Of a stretch of 64,000 nucleotides of DNA, positions 56,977 through 64,000 are shown piece by piece (the first letter of the stretch is position 1; each line of letters begins with the position of its first letter). A program made the position numbers and the translations under genes. The notes beneath the pieces were generated by a model that was not told where the DNA came from, searched no databases, and saw only the letters and a program-made list of their open reading frames with translations. This DNA comes from Oscillospiraceae bacterium (GTDB lineage: Bacteria > Bacillota_A > Clostridia > Oscillospirales > Ruminococcaceae): assembly GCA_017523995.1 (NCBI GenBank), contig JAFWUX010000090.1:1-64000 (forward strand), read 5' to 3'.

Positions 56977-58254
56977 TTACAGATAAGATTTAATCATCTC
57001 GTTCATCTGCTGATAAGAGCCGACCATTTCATCTGTCAGCGTGATATCCGTGTAGTTGCGGACGTAATTCAGAAGCATCTGGAGAATATCCTCAGCGCGG
57101 CAGGCGCATACTTTTTCGATATCCTGCGCCGTGACGCCCTGCAGATTATAGGAAGCAAGTGTCCGGATGCGCTCCTCAGCATAGAGACGCAGCTTCAGCG
57201 TATCAAGAATCATTGTTGCATGCTGACGCTGCACGGAAAGATTCTCCATCAGATTGGAGAGGTGTGCCGTAGTGACATAACCGCCTGCTTTTGTCGGCTT
57301 TGGCTTGGTGTGATAGGTAAATGTCTCGTTGAATTTGCCGGTCATCTGCTCCAGAACAAGTTTGTTCTCGTCCCAGCGGCGGGAACCGTAAATCATGTAC
57401 CGCGTGATATCCATATTGAACTGCTTGCGGATTGCAGCGATCATGATTTCAAGCAAAAACGGCTGCATCGCACGCAGAAAATCGGTATAACGCTCCTGTT
57501 TCACGTACTGATCGAGCAGCAGATAGTATTCCGCAATGGACTGCTGTCCGGTCATGATGCCCTCTAAGCCGCATCTGCGGAACATCTGATTTGCATCGGC
57601 GAATCTGCCGTCCGAGCGCATATCCGCCGCCTGCAGCAGAAACGGAACAATTTCCGGGATCTCGCTGCTGAGCTTCTGACTCAGAACATAGGCACCGTGA
57701 TAGTCATAGGAATCCACCAGCTCAGAGAGCAGAGACTTGCCAAACGCAGTAACGGCGTCCTTTTTGATCGTCTCCGGATCGGGTTGCTCAGGTTCGCTTT
57801 CTGCAGCAGTTTCATCAGATTCGACTGATCCTTCCAGAGCAGAATCAGAAACCGGAGCATCCGGTTCCGCTGTTTCTTCCGCCGGAATCTCTGCCGGAGC
57901 AGAACCGTCAGTCAGGATCAATTTGACTGTGTCATCGGAAGCGAGCGGAAGAAGTGCAGCCTGCAGCTCCGCCGAACCGCCGAGACTGTTGACTAGAATC
58001 GTATCATCCGGATGATCTGCGCGGTACTCCTTGATAAAATCGACAGCTGTTGAAGGATTCTCCGCGTCATAATATGTCACGGCAATGTCAAAGGAATCGC
58101 CGAGCTCCTTGAGAGACTCCTTCACTTCCACAGCAAAGCCTACGGGAATACAAAGCTTCACCTGATCAGGCTGTTCAAGGCGGCAGATATCCTGAATTGC
58201 AGTCAGTTCTGATTCATTGACATCTTTGGAAACCGGTGCAAACAAAATTTTCAT
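56977..58254 (-). CDS. Csm6-like CARF-HEPN protein with altered HEPN motif
   Basis: 425 residues, the size of Csm6. Residues 1 to about 118 look like a CARF domain: ILFAPVSKD, DICRLEQPDQVKLCI and LVNSLGGSAELQAALLPLAS, where Csm6 has N-x-SSGT-P. An acidic, proline-rich linker (about 120-165) leads to an all-helical part with SYDYHGAYVLSQKL and, near the C-terminus, EERIRTLASYNLQGVT, which lines up with the HEPN R-x4-H ribonuclease motif. Arg364 is kept but the His position is Tyr369. Csm6 RNases act with type III CRISPR complexes and are switched on by cyclic oligoadenylate. No cas gene or CRISPR is nearby. The start follows AAAGGAGAATGCT; the longer reading frame upstream is antisense to the GH13 gene. 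Confidence 0.7.
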   Translation of the reverse strand: MKILFAPVSKDVNESELTAIQDICRLEQPDQVKLCIPVGFAVEVKESLKELGDSFDIAVTYYDAENPSTAVDFIKEYRADHPDDTILVNSLGGSAELQAALLPLASDDTVKLILTDGSAPAEIPAEETAEPDAPVSDSALEGSVESDETAAESEPEQPDPETIKKDAVTAFGKSLLSELVDSYDYHGAYVLSQKLSSEIPEIVPFLLQAADMRSDGRFADANQMFRRCGLEGIMTGQQSIAEYYLLLDQYVKQERYTDFLRAMQPFLLEIMIAAIRKQFNMDITRYMIYGSRRWDENKLVLEQMTGKFNETFTYHTKPKPTKAGGYVTTAHLSNLMENLSVQRQHATMILDTLKLRLYAEERIRTLASYNLQGVTAQDIEKVCACRAEDILQMLLNYVRNYTDITLTDEMVGSYQQMNEMIKSYL

Positions 58255-58326
58255 AGCATTCTCCTTTACTGATACAGACGGCAAATTTGATCGAACGAAT
58301 GATAATCGGATAGCAATACTATTAGT

Positions 58327-58355
58327 ATTATACGTCATATTGCTAGAATTGTCAA
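58327..58355 (-). promoter_or_regulatory. Consensus promoter of the Csm6-like gene
   Basis: On the minus strand TTGACA (58350-58355) and TATAAT (58327-58332), spacer 17, leader about 65 bases. Confidence 0.85.
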
Positions 58356-58438
58356 GCTGCACAAATATTTTTTGTGAGTTATTCCAACATTTTCCCGCAA
58401 GATTGTCACAATTGGCAATAGAAATATTCATAAACTTA

Positions 58439-58447
58439 TGGTATAAT
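58439..58447 (+). promoter_or_regulatory. Extended -10 promoter of the GH13 gene
   Basis: TGG directly followed by TATAAT (58442-58447) gives an extended -10 box. No good -35 hexamer lies 17 bases upstream (TAGAAA). Confidence 0.6.
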
Positions 58448-58485
58448 AAATACATATTCTGAAACCCGAAAGGATGACGATTTAC

Positions 58486-59808
58486 ATGGACAACAATCAA
58501 AACTGGGGCTATGAAGCGGTATTCTATCAGATCTATCCGCTCGGATTCTGCGGCGCACCCTTTGAAAATGACGGTGTACCGGAGCACAGAATCCTCAAAG
58601 TGCTGGACTGGGTCGATCATATCGCATCGCTCGGCTGCAATGCAGTGTACTTCTCGCCGGTGTTTGAATCCGATACGCACGGCTACAATACCCGAGATTT
58701 CAAGCGTATTGATACGCGGCTCGGCACAAATGAGGATTTCAAGCGCGTCTGCGATGCGCTGCATGAAAAAGGCATCCGCGTTGTGCTCGACGGTGTATTC
58801 AACCATGTCGGCAGAGGATTCCCGCAGTTCCGCGATGTCTGCGAAAAGAAATGGGACTCCCCTTTCAAAGACTGGTTCCATATCAGCTTTGACGGCAACA
58901 GCAACTATAATGACGGTCTCTGGTATGAAGGCTGGGAAGGTCACTTTGATCTTGTCAAGCTGAACCTGCGGAATCCGGCAGTGGTCGATCACATCTTTGA
59001 TGCTGTTCGCTACTGGATCGAGTATTTCGGCATTGACGGCATCCGACTGGATGTTGCATATTCGCTCGACTTCGACTTCCTGAAAAATCTCCGCCGCTTT
59101 ACCGACGGACTGAAACCGGACTTCTTCCTGATCGGCGAACTGCTGCACGGCGATTACTCGCGCTGGGTCAATCCGGAGATGCTGCACTCTGCTACGAACT
59201 ATGAGTGCTACAAGGGTCTCTATTCTAGCTTCAACTCGATGAACATGTTTGAAATCTGCCACTCGCTCAAAAACAGATTCGGTCCGGAGCAGTGGTGCCA
59301 GTACCGCGGCATGCATCTGCTGTGCTTTGCGGATAATCACGATGTCACGAGGATCGCAAGCATCCTCAACAATCCGGCACATCTGCCGCTTGTGTATACG
59401 ATTCTGTTCGGCATGCCCGGCATCCCCTGTATCTATTACGGCAGTGAGTGGGGCACGCAGGCGCGCAAGGAACAGGGCGATCCCGCACTGCGTCCCTGCT
59501 TTGACAAGCCCGAGAACAACGAGATCACTGAACTGATCCGCAAACTGGCGCATGCACACCGTTCCTGCAAAGCGCTCTGCTACGGTGATCTCAAGGTTCC
59601 GGTTCTGACGAATCAGCAGTGCATCATTCAGCGCGATTTTGACGGTGAGCGCGTATTCGTTGCGGTCAATGCATCCGATCAGCCGTACACCGCGCATTTC
59701 GATGCCGGATACGGTCTTGCGGATGATCTTGTTACCGGCGGAACCCATGATTTCGGCGGCGGCAGCCTGCTGGAACCACTCAGCTGCCATATCTGGCGCT
59801 GCAAATAA
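58486..59808 (+). CDS. Intracellular GH13 alpha-amylase-family enzyme
   Basis: 440 residues, no signal peptide, so it acts on imported malto-oligosaccharides or glycogen-derived chains. (Beta/alpha)8 barrel with the four family blocks: DGVFNHVG, GIRLDVAYS (nucleophile Asp189), LIGELLHGDY (acid/base Glu218) and FADNHDVTRI (Asp286). Tyr and Trp rich start GYEAVFYQIYPLGFCG. The specificity (neopullulanase, cyclomaltodextrinase, sucrose-phosphorylase-like) cannot be fixed by eye. The start MDNNQNWG is preferred, 12 bases after GAAAGGATG. Confidence 0.92.
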   Translation: MDNNQNWGYEAVFYQIYPLGFCGAPFENDGVPEHRILKVLDWVDHIASLGCNAVYFSPVFESDTHGYNTRDFKRIDTRLGTNEDFKRVCDALHEKGIRVVLDGVFNHVGRGFPQFRDVCEKKWDSPFKDWFHISFDGNSNYNDGLWYEGWEGHFDLVKLNLRNPAVVDHIFDAVRYWIEYFGIDGIRLDVAYSLDFDFLKNLRRFTDGLKPDFFLIGELLHGDYSRWVNPEMLHSATNYECYKGLYSSFNSMNMFEICHSLKNRFGPEQWCQYRGMHLLCFADNHDVTRIASILNNPAHLPLVYTILFGMPGIPCIYYGSEWGTQARKEQGDPALRPCFDKPENNEITELIRKLAHAHRSCKALCYGDLKVPVLTNQQCIIQRDFDGERVFVAVNASDQPYTAHFDAGYGLADDLVTGGTHDFGGGSLLEPLSCHIWRCK

Positions 59809-59813
59809 CAAAC

Positions 59814-59844
59814 AAAGCCGTGAGTACAATGCTCACGGCTTTTC
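59814..59844. terminator. Terminator between GH13 and DUF2974 genes
   Basis: An 11-bp perfect stem (59814-59824 with 59832-59842) with TTTT after it on the plus strand and TTTG on the minus strand; the two genes converge here. Confidence 0.78.
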
Positions 59845-59846
59845 TG

Positions 59847-60980
59847 TTACTTGGATTGTTCAGCGATCTGTTTCTGTTCTTTCGCAGCAATCTTTTCATG
59901 AAACAGCGCCTCTTTGCTCTGCGCGGCAAGCTTAGCGATTGCCTGCTTGAGCACTGCCTGCTGTTCCGGCTCGAGCTGCCGCATTGCCTTGAGAATTGCA
60001 CGGACAGACCGCAGTTTGTGCTGCTGCATCTCATAGAATGTATCTGTATCGGATGCCTGTATTACATCAAAGATCGCATCGGTCAGCATATGGCGTGTGC
60101 TGTAATCAAGTTCTTTGAGCCAGCCTGTCATTGTGCGGTTGATGAATAAACCGAGCTTTGAGAGCTCCTCGGCATAGACAAAATCATGCCGCATGATCTC
60201 CCATGCATATGCAAGATGCTGCGCAACACCGTATGCCTTGCTTGTCACGATTTTGTGCTCTGTATTGCTCGTCAGAAGCTGTCCGACAAGCGAGGACTGC
60301 GGAATCACACTGCAGATTTTCGGAATCACAGCGGCATATGCATCTGATTCCGCGATCTCATCCCGAAAACCGGGACCGTCAAAGTCGAAAATCTGTTTGA
60401 TCCGGTTCTGCACCGGAGATTCGCAAAACACGGCGGCGTATACAGCAAAGTTGCCGCCTTTGGAATGCCCGCCGAGATACAGATCGCCTTCTGAAAGCAT
60501 CGCATATGCGTTGACGTATTCCATTGCAAAGCGCTGACCGGGTGTTTCTGACATATAACTGAAATTGAAATCCTCTTTCCAGCCGACGATACTGCCGTCC
60601 GTGCCGCGGAAAGAAACAAAGCTTTTTCCGTCCGGCAGCAGACAGGTCACGGCTGAAAACTGAGAATCATCCGAGGTATCCGTCCTGCTGACGTAACCGG
60701 TTAGCTGCAGATCACGAAATCTGGCGGATTCTCCGAGCTTTTTCAAAAGCTCCTGATCCTGCATATAGCAAAAGCTGATCTGTTTTGCATCGACCTTCTC
60801 CGGATCAAATTCAGCTGCCGTATCTGCAAGCGAAACCGAATCTGAAAAAGAATCCGGAACAAAACCGTCAAAGGGCAGATAGCTCAGCTGTGCAAGAATC
60901 AGAGCGTCAACCCGATTGAATGCATCCTTCTCAAAAGTGATATCTCCGCGCCAGTCAAGATAATCCAGAATATTTGCCAT
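59847..60980 (-). CDS. DUF2974 alpha/beta hydrolase
   Basis: 377 residues. Start MANILDYLDWRGDITFEKD is the typical DUF2974 opening; then SFVSFRGTDGSIVGWKEDF (oxyanion strand) and LYLGGHSKGGNFAVYAA with Ser173 as the lipase-type nucleophile. A Lys/Gln/Glu-rich helical tail closes the protein. No signal peptide; a cytoplasmic lipase- or esterase-like role is assumed, substrate unknown. The ATG 6 bases after GGCAGGGG is used; the in-frame extension upstream lacks a ribosome site. Confidence 0.88.
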   Translation of the reverse strand: MANILDYLDWRGDITFEKDAFNRVDALILAQLSYLPFDGFVPDSFSDSVSLADTAAEFDPEKVDAKQISFCYMQDQELLKKLGESARFRDLQLTGYVSRTDTSDDSQFSAVTCLLPDGKSFVSFRGTDGSIVGWKEDFNFSYMSETPGQRFAMEYVNAYAMLSEGDLYLGGHSKGGNFAVYAAVFCESPVQNRIKQIFDFDGPGFRDEIAESDAYAAVIPKICSVIPQSSLVGQLLTSNTEHKIVTSKAYGVAQHLAYAWEIMRHDFVYAEELSKLGLFINRTMTGWLKELDYSTRHMLTDAIFDVIQASDTDTFYEMQQHKLRSVRAILKAMRQLEPEQQAVLKQAIAKLAAQSKEALFHEKIAAKEQKQIAEQSK

Positions 60981-61053
60981 GTCAATCCCCTGCCTTATCA
61001 CAAAATCCCAACAGATGAAAACCACGATTCTGCTGATATACAGTTTCTCTTAT

Positions 61054-61082
61054 ATTTTAGCTGATTCTGCGCGGTTTGTCAA
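61054..61082 (-). promoter_or_regulatory. Promoter of the DUF2974 gene
   Basis: On the minus strand TTGACA (61077-61082) and TAAAAT (61054-61059), spacer 17. Confidence 0.8.
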
Positions 61083-61145
61083 CTGCATGTGTAATTTTCG
61101 TATATATTCAGCAGAACCGTATATACTGTATCCGGAGGTGATAGC

Positions 61146-61316
61146 ATGTCCAAACGATCAAAACGGGCAGATGCACAGAAACAGCCGCTGCCCGACCGCG
61201 AGATTCAGTATCAGAATCCGCATGAGAAAACCGCGCAGAATCTGCCGGAAACCGGTGAACTGCCGATTATCACACTCGCAAAAGAGATTCCTGCATCCGA
61301 AATCCACGATATGTAA
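61146..61316 (+). CDS. 56-aa hydrophilic protein of unknown function
   Basis: A near-perfect ribosome site (GGAGGTG, 61134-61140) lies 5 bases before the ATG of a 56-codon frame: MSKRSKRADAQKQPLPDRE, then NPHEKTAQNLPETGELPII and a final LAKEIPASEIHDM. No membrane segment, cysteine or known motif. The ribosome site and isolated position argue that it is made. It is divergent from the DUF2974 gene. Confidence 0.6.
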   Translation: MSKRSKRADAQKQPLPDREIQYQNPHEKTAQNLPETGELPIITLAKEIPASEIHDM

Positions 61317-61397
61317 AATAGATGAATGAATCCGCCTGATTCCGGATCGGGCGGATTCTTTCTGCAGTAAAATCATGCGTATAAAAGCGCGAATCTC

Positions 61398-61425
61398 TTG
61401 ACAAACATGTCAGGCATGCTATAAT
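61398..61425 (+). promoter_or_regulatory. Promoter facing a region without a sizeable ORF
   Basis: TTGACA (61398-61403) and TATAAT (61420-61425), spacer 16. The transcript would run about 175 bases to the terminator at 61574-61608. Confidence 0.7.
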
Positions 61426-61431
61426 ACAGTT

Positions 61432-61608
61432 GTACGGATTATCATTGTGTTTTGTAATATTTGTCATATTTTATACTGTTTGTTAATCGTTCTGCCGATC
61501 CGGCTTATACAGGCGGCAGACAGTATTTCTGTTTCAAAAGGTTGTGATGCCATGGATGTATTATTATAATAATAAAACGCGAGCCGGCAAATGACCGACT
61601 CGCGTTTT
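61432..61608 (+). ncRNA. Candidate small RNA
   Basis: The segment between a consensus promoter and a strong terminator holds no frame longer than a five-codon one (ATGGATGTATTATTATAA, after AAAAGG). It contains a hairpin TCTGCCG/CGGCAGA (about 61490-61519). Either a small regulatory RNA or the message of a tiny peptide. Confidence 0.4.
61574..61608. terminator. Bidirectional terminator before the CotH gene's end
   Basis: Stem AAAACGCGAG-c-CGG with CCG-a-CTCGCGTTTT (one mismatch), loop CAAATGA, with A and T runs on both sides. It can end both the candidate small RNA and the minus-strand CotH gene. Confidence 0.8.
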
Positions 61609-61611
61609 TGA

Positions 61612-64000
61612 TTAGTGGATAGATGAGCGTACTACTTCGTTGCGCTTGATCATGAAATCAACAATCGAAACCTGTTCGCCGCCATAGGAGAACAGTGTGC
61701 CGCCGCCTCCGCCGGGCCAACCGCCGCCGGGCCAGCCGAAACCGCCTCCAAAGCCACCGCCCCACATGCCGCCGCCTCCCCAAATACCGCCGCCGGGGTT
61801 CTGGGAGACTTGCAGTCCGTTCGGACTCTTTGCGATATTGGATTCAAACTGATCTGCAGTGAAGAGGAACCGCGGGTCAGCCTTGACATGGCTGCGAATC
61901 AAGGTCGCAAATCCATTGACTGTCTTTTCGGGATCGTTATAGTAATTCACGATCTGCATGACATAGCCGTCATAGAGCTTTTTGTACTCCGAAACAGCAA
62001 GCAGCTTTGTCAGCATCGGGCGGCGGTTTGCATCCGCCTGATACATGCCCGTGTTGACATCCGAATTGACCGATGCGCCGTAATCCATGAAGTTTCCGAG
62101 TGAAAGATTGTAGTCCCAGCCGACATAATACATCTTGCCCTCGTTATACTGGACATAGAAGTTATGCGGCATCATACCGTTATAGCTGTCATAGTTGCAA
62201 AGAACGGCATTGACTGCAAAGCCCTTGAGCCAGCTCGGAACATCAATGATGTCTTCGATAAACTTGTAGTTCTGCGGGGTGACGCGATTGATCGCGTTCA
62301 CAATCTCCGTGATATGCGTGAGGTTGTCATCCGTACCGAATTTCACCTCAAAGTTTTGCAGATCCATATCCGGTGCAAAGGTGCAGTCATAGCTTGTGCC
62401 GAAGTCCGCAGCTTTGTAGAGGACGGAATCATCCTTTGTCGCAAGGCGTTCACCGAGCGTTGTGCCGGGCTGCTCGCAAAGGAAGTAGAAACTGTAAAGC
62501 TGACCGTTCAGATACATATCCGTATACGCGCAGATTGGTGCGTATGCATCCAGATCATACATCGCATTATAGCAAAGGATATCGCGCATGCAGGACGGAT
62601 CAGAATACATATTGTTCATGCAGATTTCCGTCAGACCGTGATAATTCTGGTATTTGTCATACTTATCCATTTTGATGCGGAAACTGTACTTATCTTTGCC
62701 TGCCTGATAGATAAACTGGTTCGAGCTGTGACCCTTTGTGCGGATACCGACATTCGGGAAACTCTCGCCGTCTATCACAACATCACAGGGATAGTATTCC
62801 TCGTCCTGCGAATGTGCAAGAAAATCCGTCCACTTGGCGCTGTCCATTTTGACTTCGATCTTGTGCACTTTGGACTGATCGAACAGGTCAGCATAGAGCA
62901 GTTCTGCATGATCGGTGTTGTTCACTCCTTCATAACTTGCGGAGGACGAAAGCGTAAAGTTCTTCTGACCGTTTCGCTCAACCTGAATGCCGCCTGCCCA
63001 GAGCGTATAATTCGTGCCTGAACGCAGATCCGGTGAGGAGATCAGCGCATAGCGGTATTTTTTCAGCGTATTCTGATCAAACACCGTATGGGTTCCGGAA
63101 TCAGTCAGCGCGATCGGATTGTTCTTCGACCATTCTTTGACGAATGTCACCTGCATCGCCGCCTGATTTGCAGAGCCAAGCGTTCCGCAGGCATTGTCCG
63201 TTGCGGTTGCGAGAATTGTGCATCCGTCCAGTGTGATGCTGTCGGTGGATGTCAGACCGCGGTCGCCGCAGGCACGGATCTCGCCGCCGGTGAGTGCCAT
63301 AGTTGTATCAGCCTGCATCGCATCCTTGCCGGATTTGATCTGGAGCTGACCGCCTTGCACATCGAGATTGCCCTTTGTTGCCTTGATGCCGTCACCCTCA
63401 CTGTCAACGATCACGAGACCGTCCTTGACCGTGACAGAAGTTCTGCCGCGGATTGCATCCGCATTGCCGGTTGTCACATCAAGCGTACCGCCGGTGATCT
63501 TCAGGTCATTGTTGCAGTGGATACCGTATTGAATGCCTGCGTTGATTTTCAGCGATCCCTCGCCTTTCACAGTCAGGTCATCTTTTGCGTGCAGAACCGC
63601 AAATGAAGGCTCAATCTCGGTCTGGGGTGCCTCTTTTCCGTCAGAGAGTGTATTCTCCTTACCGGCAACGAGATTGACAGATGTATTCTCTGCATTCTCG
63701 ACCAGAATACAGGGTGCATCGCTGTTGACCATATCCACACCGCTCAAAAACAGCTTGACTGTTCTTGTATCGACTGTTTCATCCGGTACATTGACCAGAA
63801 TCTGACCGCCCTGCAGGCTGCCGTCGATATAGTAGGTACCCGAAGCACTGATTGTCGCGGTTTTGCCGCTGACCGCAATGCTGGTTCCCTCATAGCTGAT
63901 GCTGCTGCCTTTCAGATGGATATACTGCGGTTCGTCTTCTTTTTCAGGGACCTGACGCTTCATCAGCGTAAGGTCTCTTGCGTCGAGTATACCGTCCTGA
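61612..64000 (-). CDS. Dockerin-linked CotH protein with beta-helix domain (5' end outside window)
   Basis: At least 795 residues; the frame runs off the right edge. The first visible residues QDGILDARDLTLMKRQV are the second half of a dockerin, so the dockerin is N-terminal. Next comes a repetitive beta-helix like DUF4353 carbohydrate-binding domains (DNACGTLGSANQA, GIHCNNDLKITGGTLDV). Then a CotH domain: VHKIEVKMDSAKWTDFLA, PNVGIRTKGHSSNQF, MNNMYSDPSCMRDILCY and YYVGWDYNLSLGNF with the catalytic Asp. CotH proteins are protein kinases of spore coats, and secreted CotH modules occur widely in cellulosomes. A Gly/Trp-rich segment (GGGMWGGGFGGGFGW) precedes the end. Internal Met codons should not be taken as the start. 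Confidence 0.85.
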   Translation of the reverse strand, partial: QDGILDARDLTLMKRQVPEKEDEPQYIHLKGSSISYEGTSIAVSGKTATISASGTYYIDGSLQGGQILVNVPDETVDTRTVKLFLSGVDMVNSDAPCILVENAENTSVNLVAGKENTLSDGKEAPQTEIEPSFAVLHAKDDLTVKGEGSLKINAGIQYGIHCNNDLKITGGTLDVTTGNADAIRGRTSVTVKDGLVIVDSEGDGIKATKGNLDVQGGQLQIKSGKDAMQADTTMALTGGEIRACGDRGLTSTDSITLDGCTILATATDNACGTLGSANQAAMQVTFVKEWSKNNPIALTDSGTHTVFDQNTLKKYRYALISSPDLRSGTNYTLWAGGIQVERNGQKNFTLSSSASYEGVNNTDHAELLYADLFDQSKVHKIEVKMDSAKWTDFLAHSQDEEYYPCDVVIDGESFPNVGIRTKGHSSNQFIYQAGKDKYSFRIKMDKYDKYQNYHGLTEICMNNMYSDPSCMRDILCYNAMYDLDAYAPICAYTDMYLNGQLYSFYFLCEQPGTTLGERLATKDDSVLYKAADFGTSYDCTFAPDMDLQNFEVKFGTDDNLTHITEIVNAINRVTPQNYKFIEDIIDVPSWLKGFAVNAVLCNYDSYNGMMPHNFYVQYNEGKMYYVGWDYNLSLGNFMDYGASVNSDVNTGMYQADANRRPMLTKLLAVSEYKKLYDGYVMQIVNYYNDPEKTVNGFATLIRSHVKADPRFLFTADQFESNIAKSPNGLQVSQNPGGGIWGGGGMWGGGFGGGFGWPGGGWPGGGGGTLFSYGGEQVSIVDFMIKRNEVVRSSIH

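Noticed and set aside
58255..59829. N-terminal extension that would make the Csm6-like gene 950 codons long
   Set aside because: The added 525 codons are antisense to the GH13 gene. The Csm6 family sequence begins at the Met with AAAGGAG upstream, and the gene has its own promoter just beyond.

Overview
The window looks like chromosome of a cellulosome-forming Ruminococcus (Firmicutes, Oscillospiraceae; R. flavefaciens or R. champanellensis type). The evidence is type I dockerin modules on secreted proteins, cohesin-like modules, a multi-domain xylan/ferulate esterase with dockerin, very large leucine-rich-repeat and fibronectin-repeat surface proteins, a dockerin-CotH protein, Shine-Dalgarno sites close to AGGAGG and textbook sigma-A promoters with 17-bp spacers. 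The genus is inferred from gene content. No rRNA, tRNA, CRISPR array or intact insertion sequence was seen.

Layout. 1-1200: a small cohesin-like plus dockerin protein. 1.3-5.4 kb: a gene graveyard. It holds an oriT-like set of inverted repeats, fragments of two TetR regulators, an alpha/beta-hydrolase fragment, and the wreck of a P19-type ferrous iron uptake locus (P19, DUF2318, two ABC permeases, DUF4418) cut by several deletions and one in-frame amber codon. 6-9.2 kb: two secreted leucine-rich-repeat proteins with transglutaminase-like domains. 9.9-11.4 kb: a secreted or membrane tyrosine-phosphatase-like protein with an internal sortase-like signal. 11.5-15.3 kb: exopolysaccharide genes (priming transferase, polymerase, split Alg14/Alg13-type transferase). 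15.6-17.2 kb: rtcB with a short upstream ORF, an attenuator-like hairpin and a small downstream gene. 17.2-18.5 kb: flavodoxin and beta-carbonic anhydrase. 18.5-20.8 kb: the CE3-like/CBM/dockerin/CE1-like esterase. 21-35 kb: two overlapping giant surface-protein genes of 1819 and 2811 codons.

35.2-51.1 kb: an iron alcohol dehydrogenase and then seventeen tightly overlapping genes for anaerobic adenosylcobalamin synthesis. CbiL and the uroporphyrinogen-to-precorrin-2 enzymes are absent. 51.2-56.9 kb: a separate transcription unit under a cobalamin riboswitch with a visible antiterminator/terminator switch. It encodes a lipoprotein-anchored CbiK-type chelatase, a two-domain lipoprotein of unknown function, and a BtuFCD/FecBCD-type ABC transporter; together these suggest surface processing and uptake of a metal or tetrapyrrole. 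57.0-58.3 kb: an orphan Csm6-like CARF-HEPN protein whose HEPN histidine is replaced by tyrosine. It is transcribed divergently from a GH13 enzyme. The right end holds a DUF2974-type hydrolase, a 56-aa gene, a promoter-terminator pair with no sizeable ORF (candidate small RNA), and a dockerin-CotH protein that runs off the edge.

The most unusual points are the riboswitch-controlled extracytoplasmic chelatase/transporter unit, the degenerate orphan Csm6, and the phosphatase with a mid-protein anchor.
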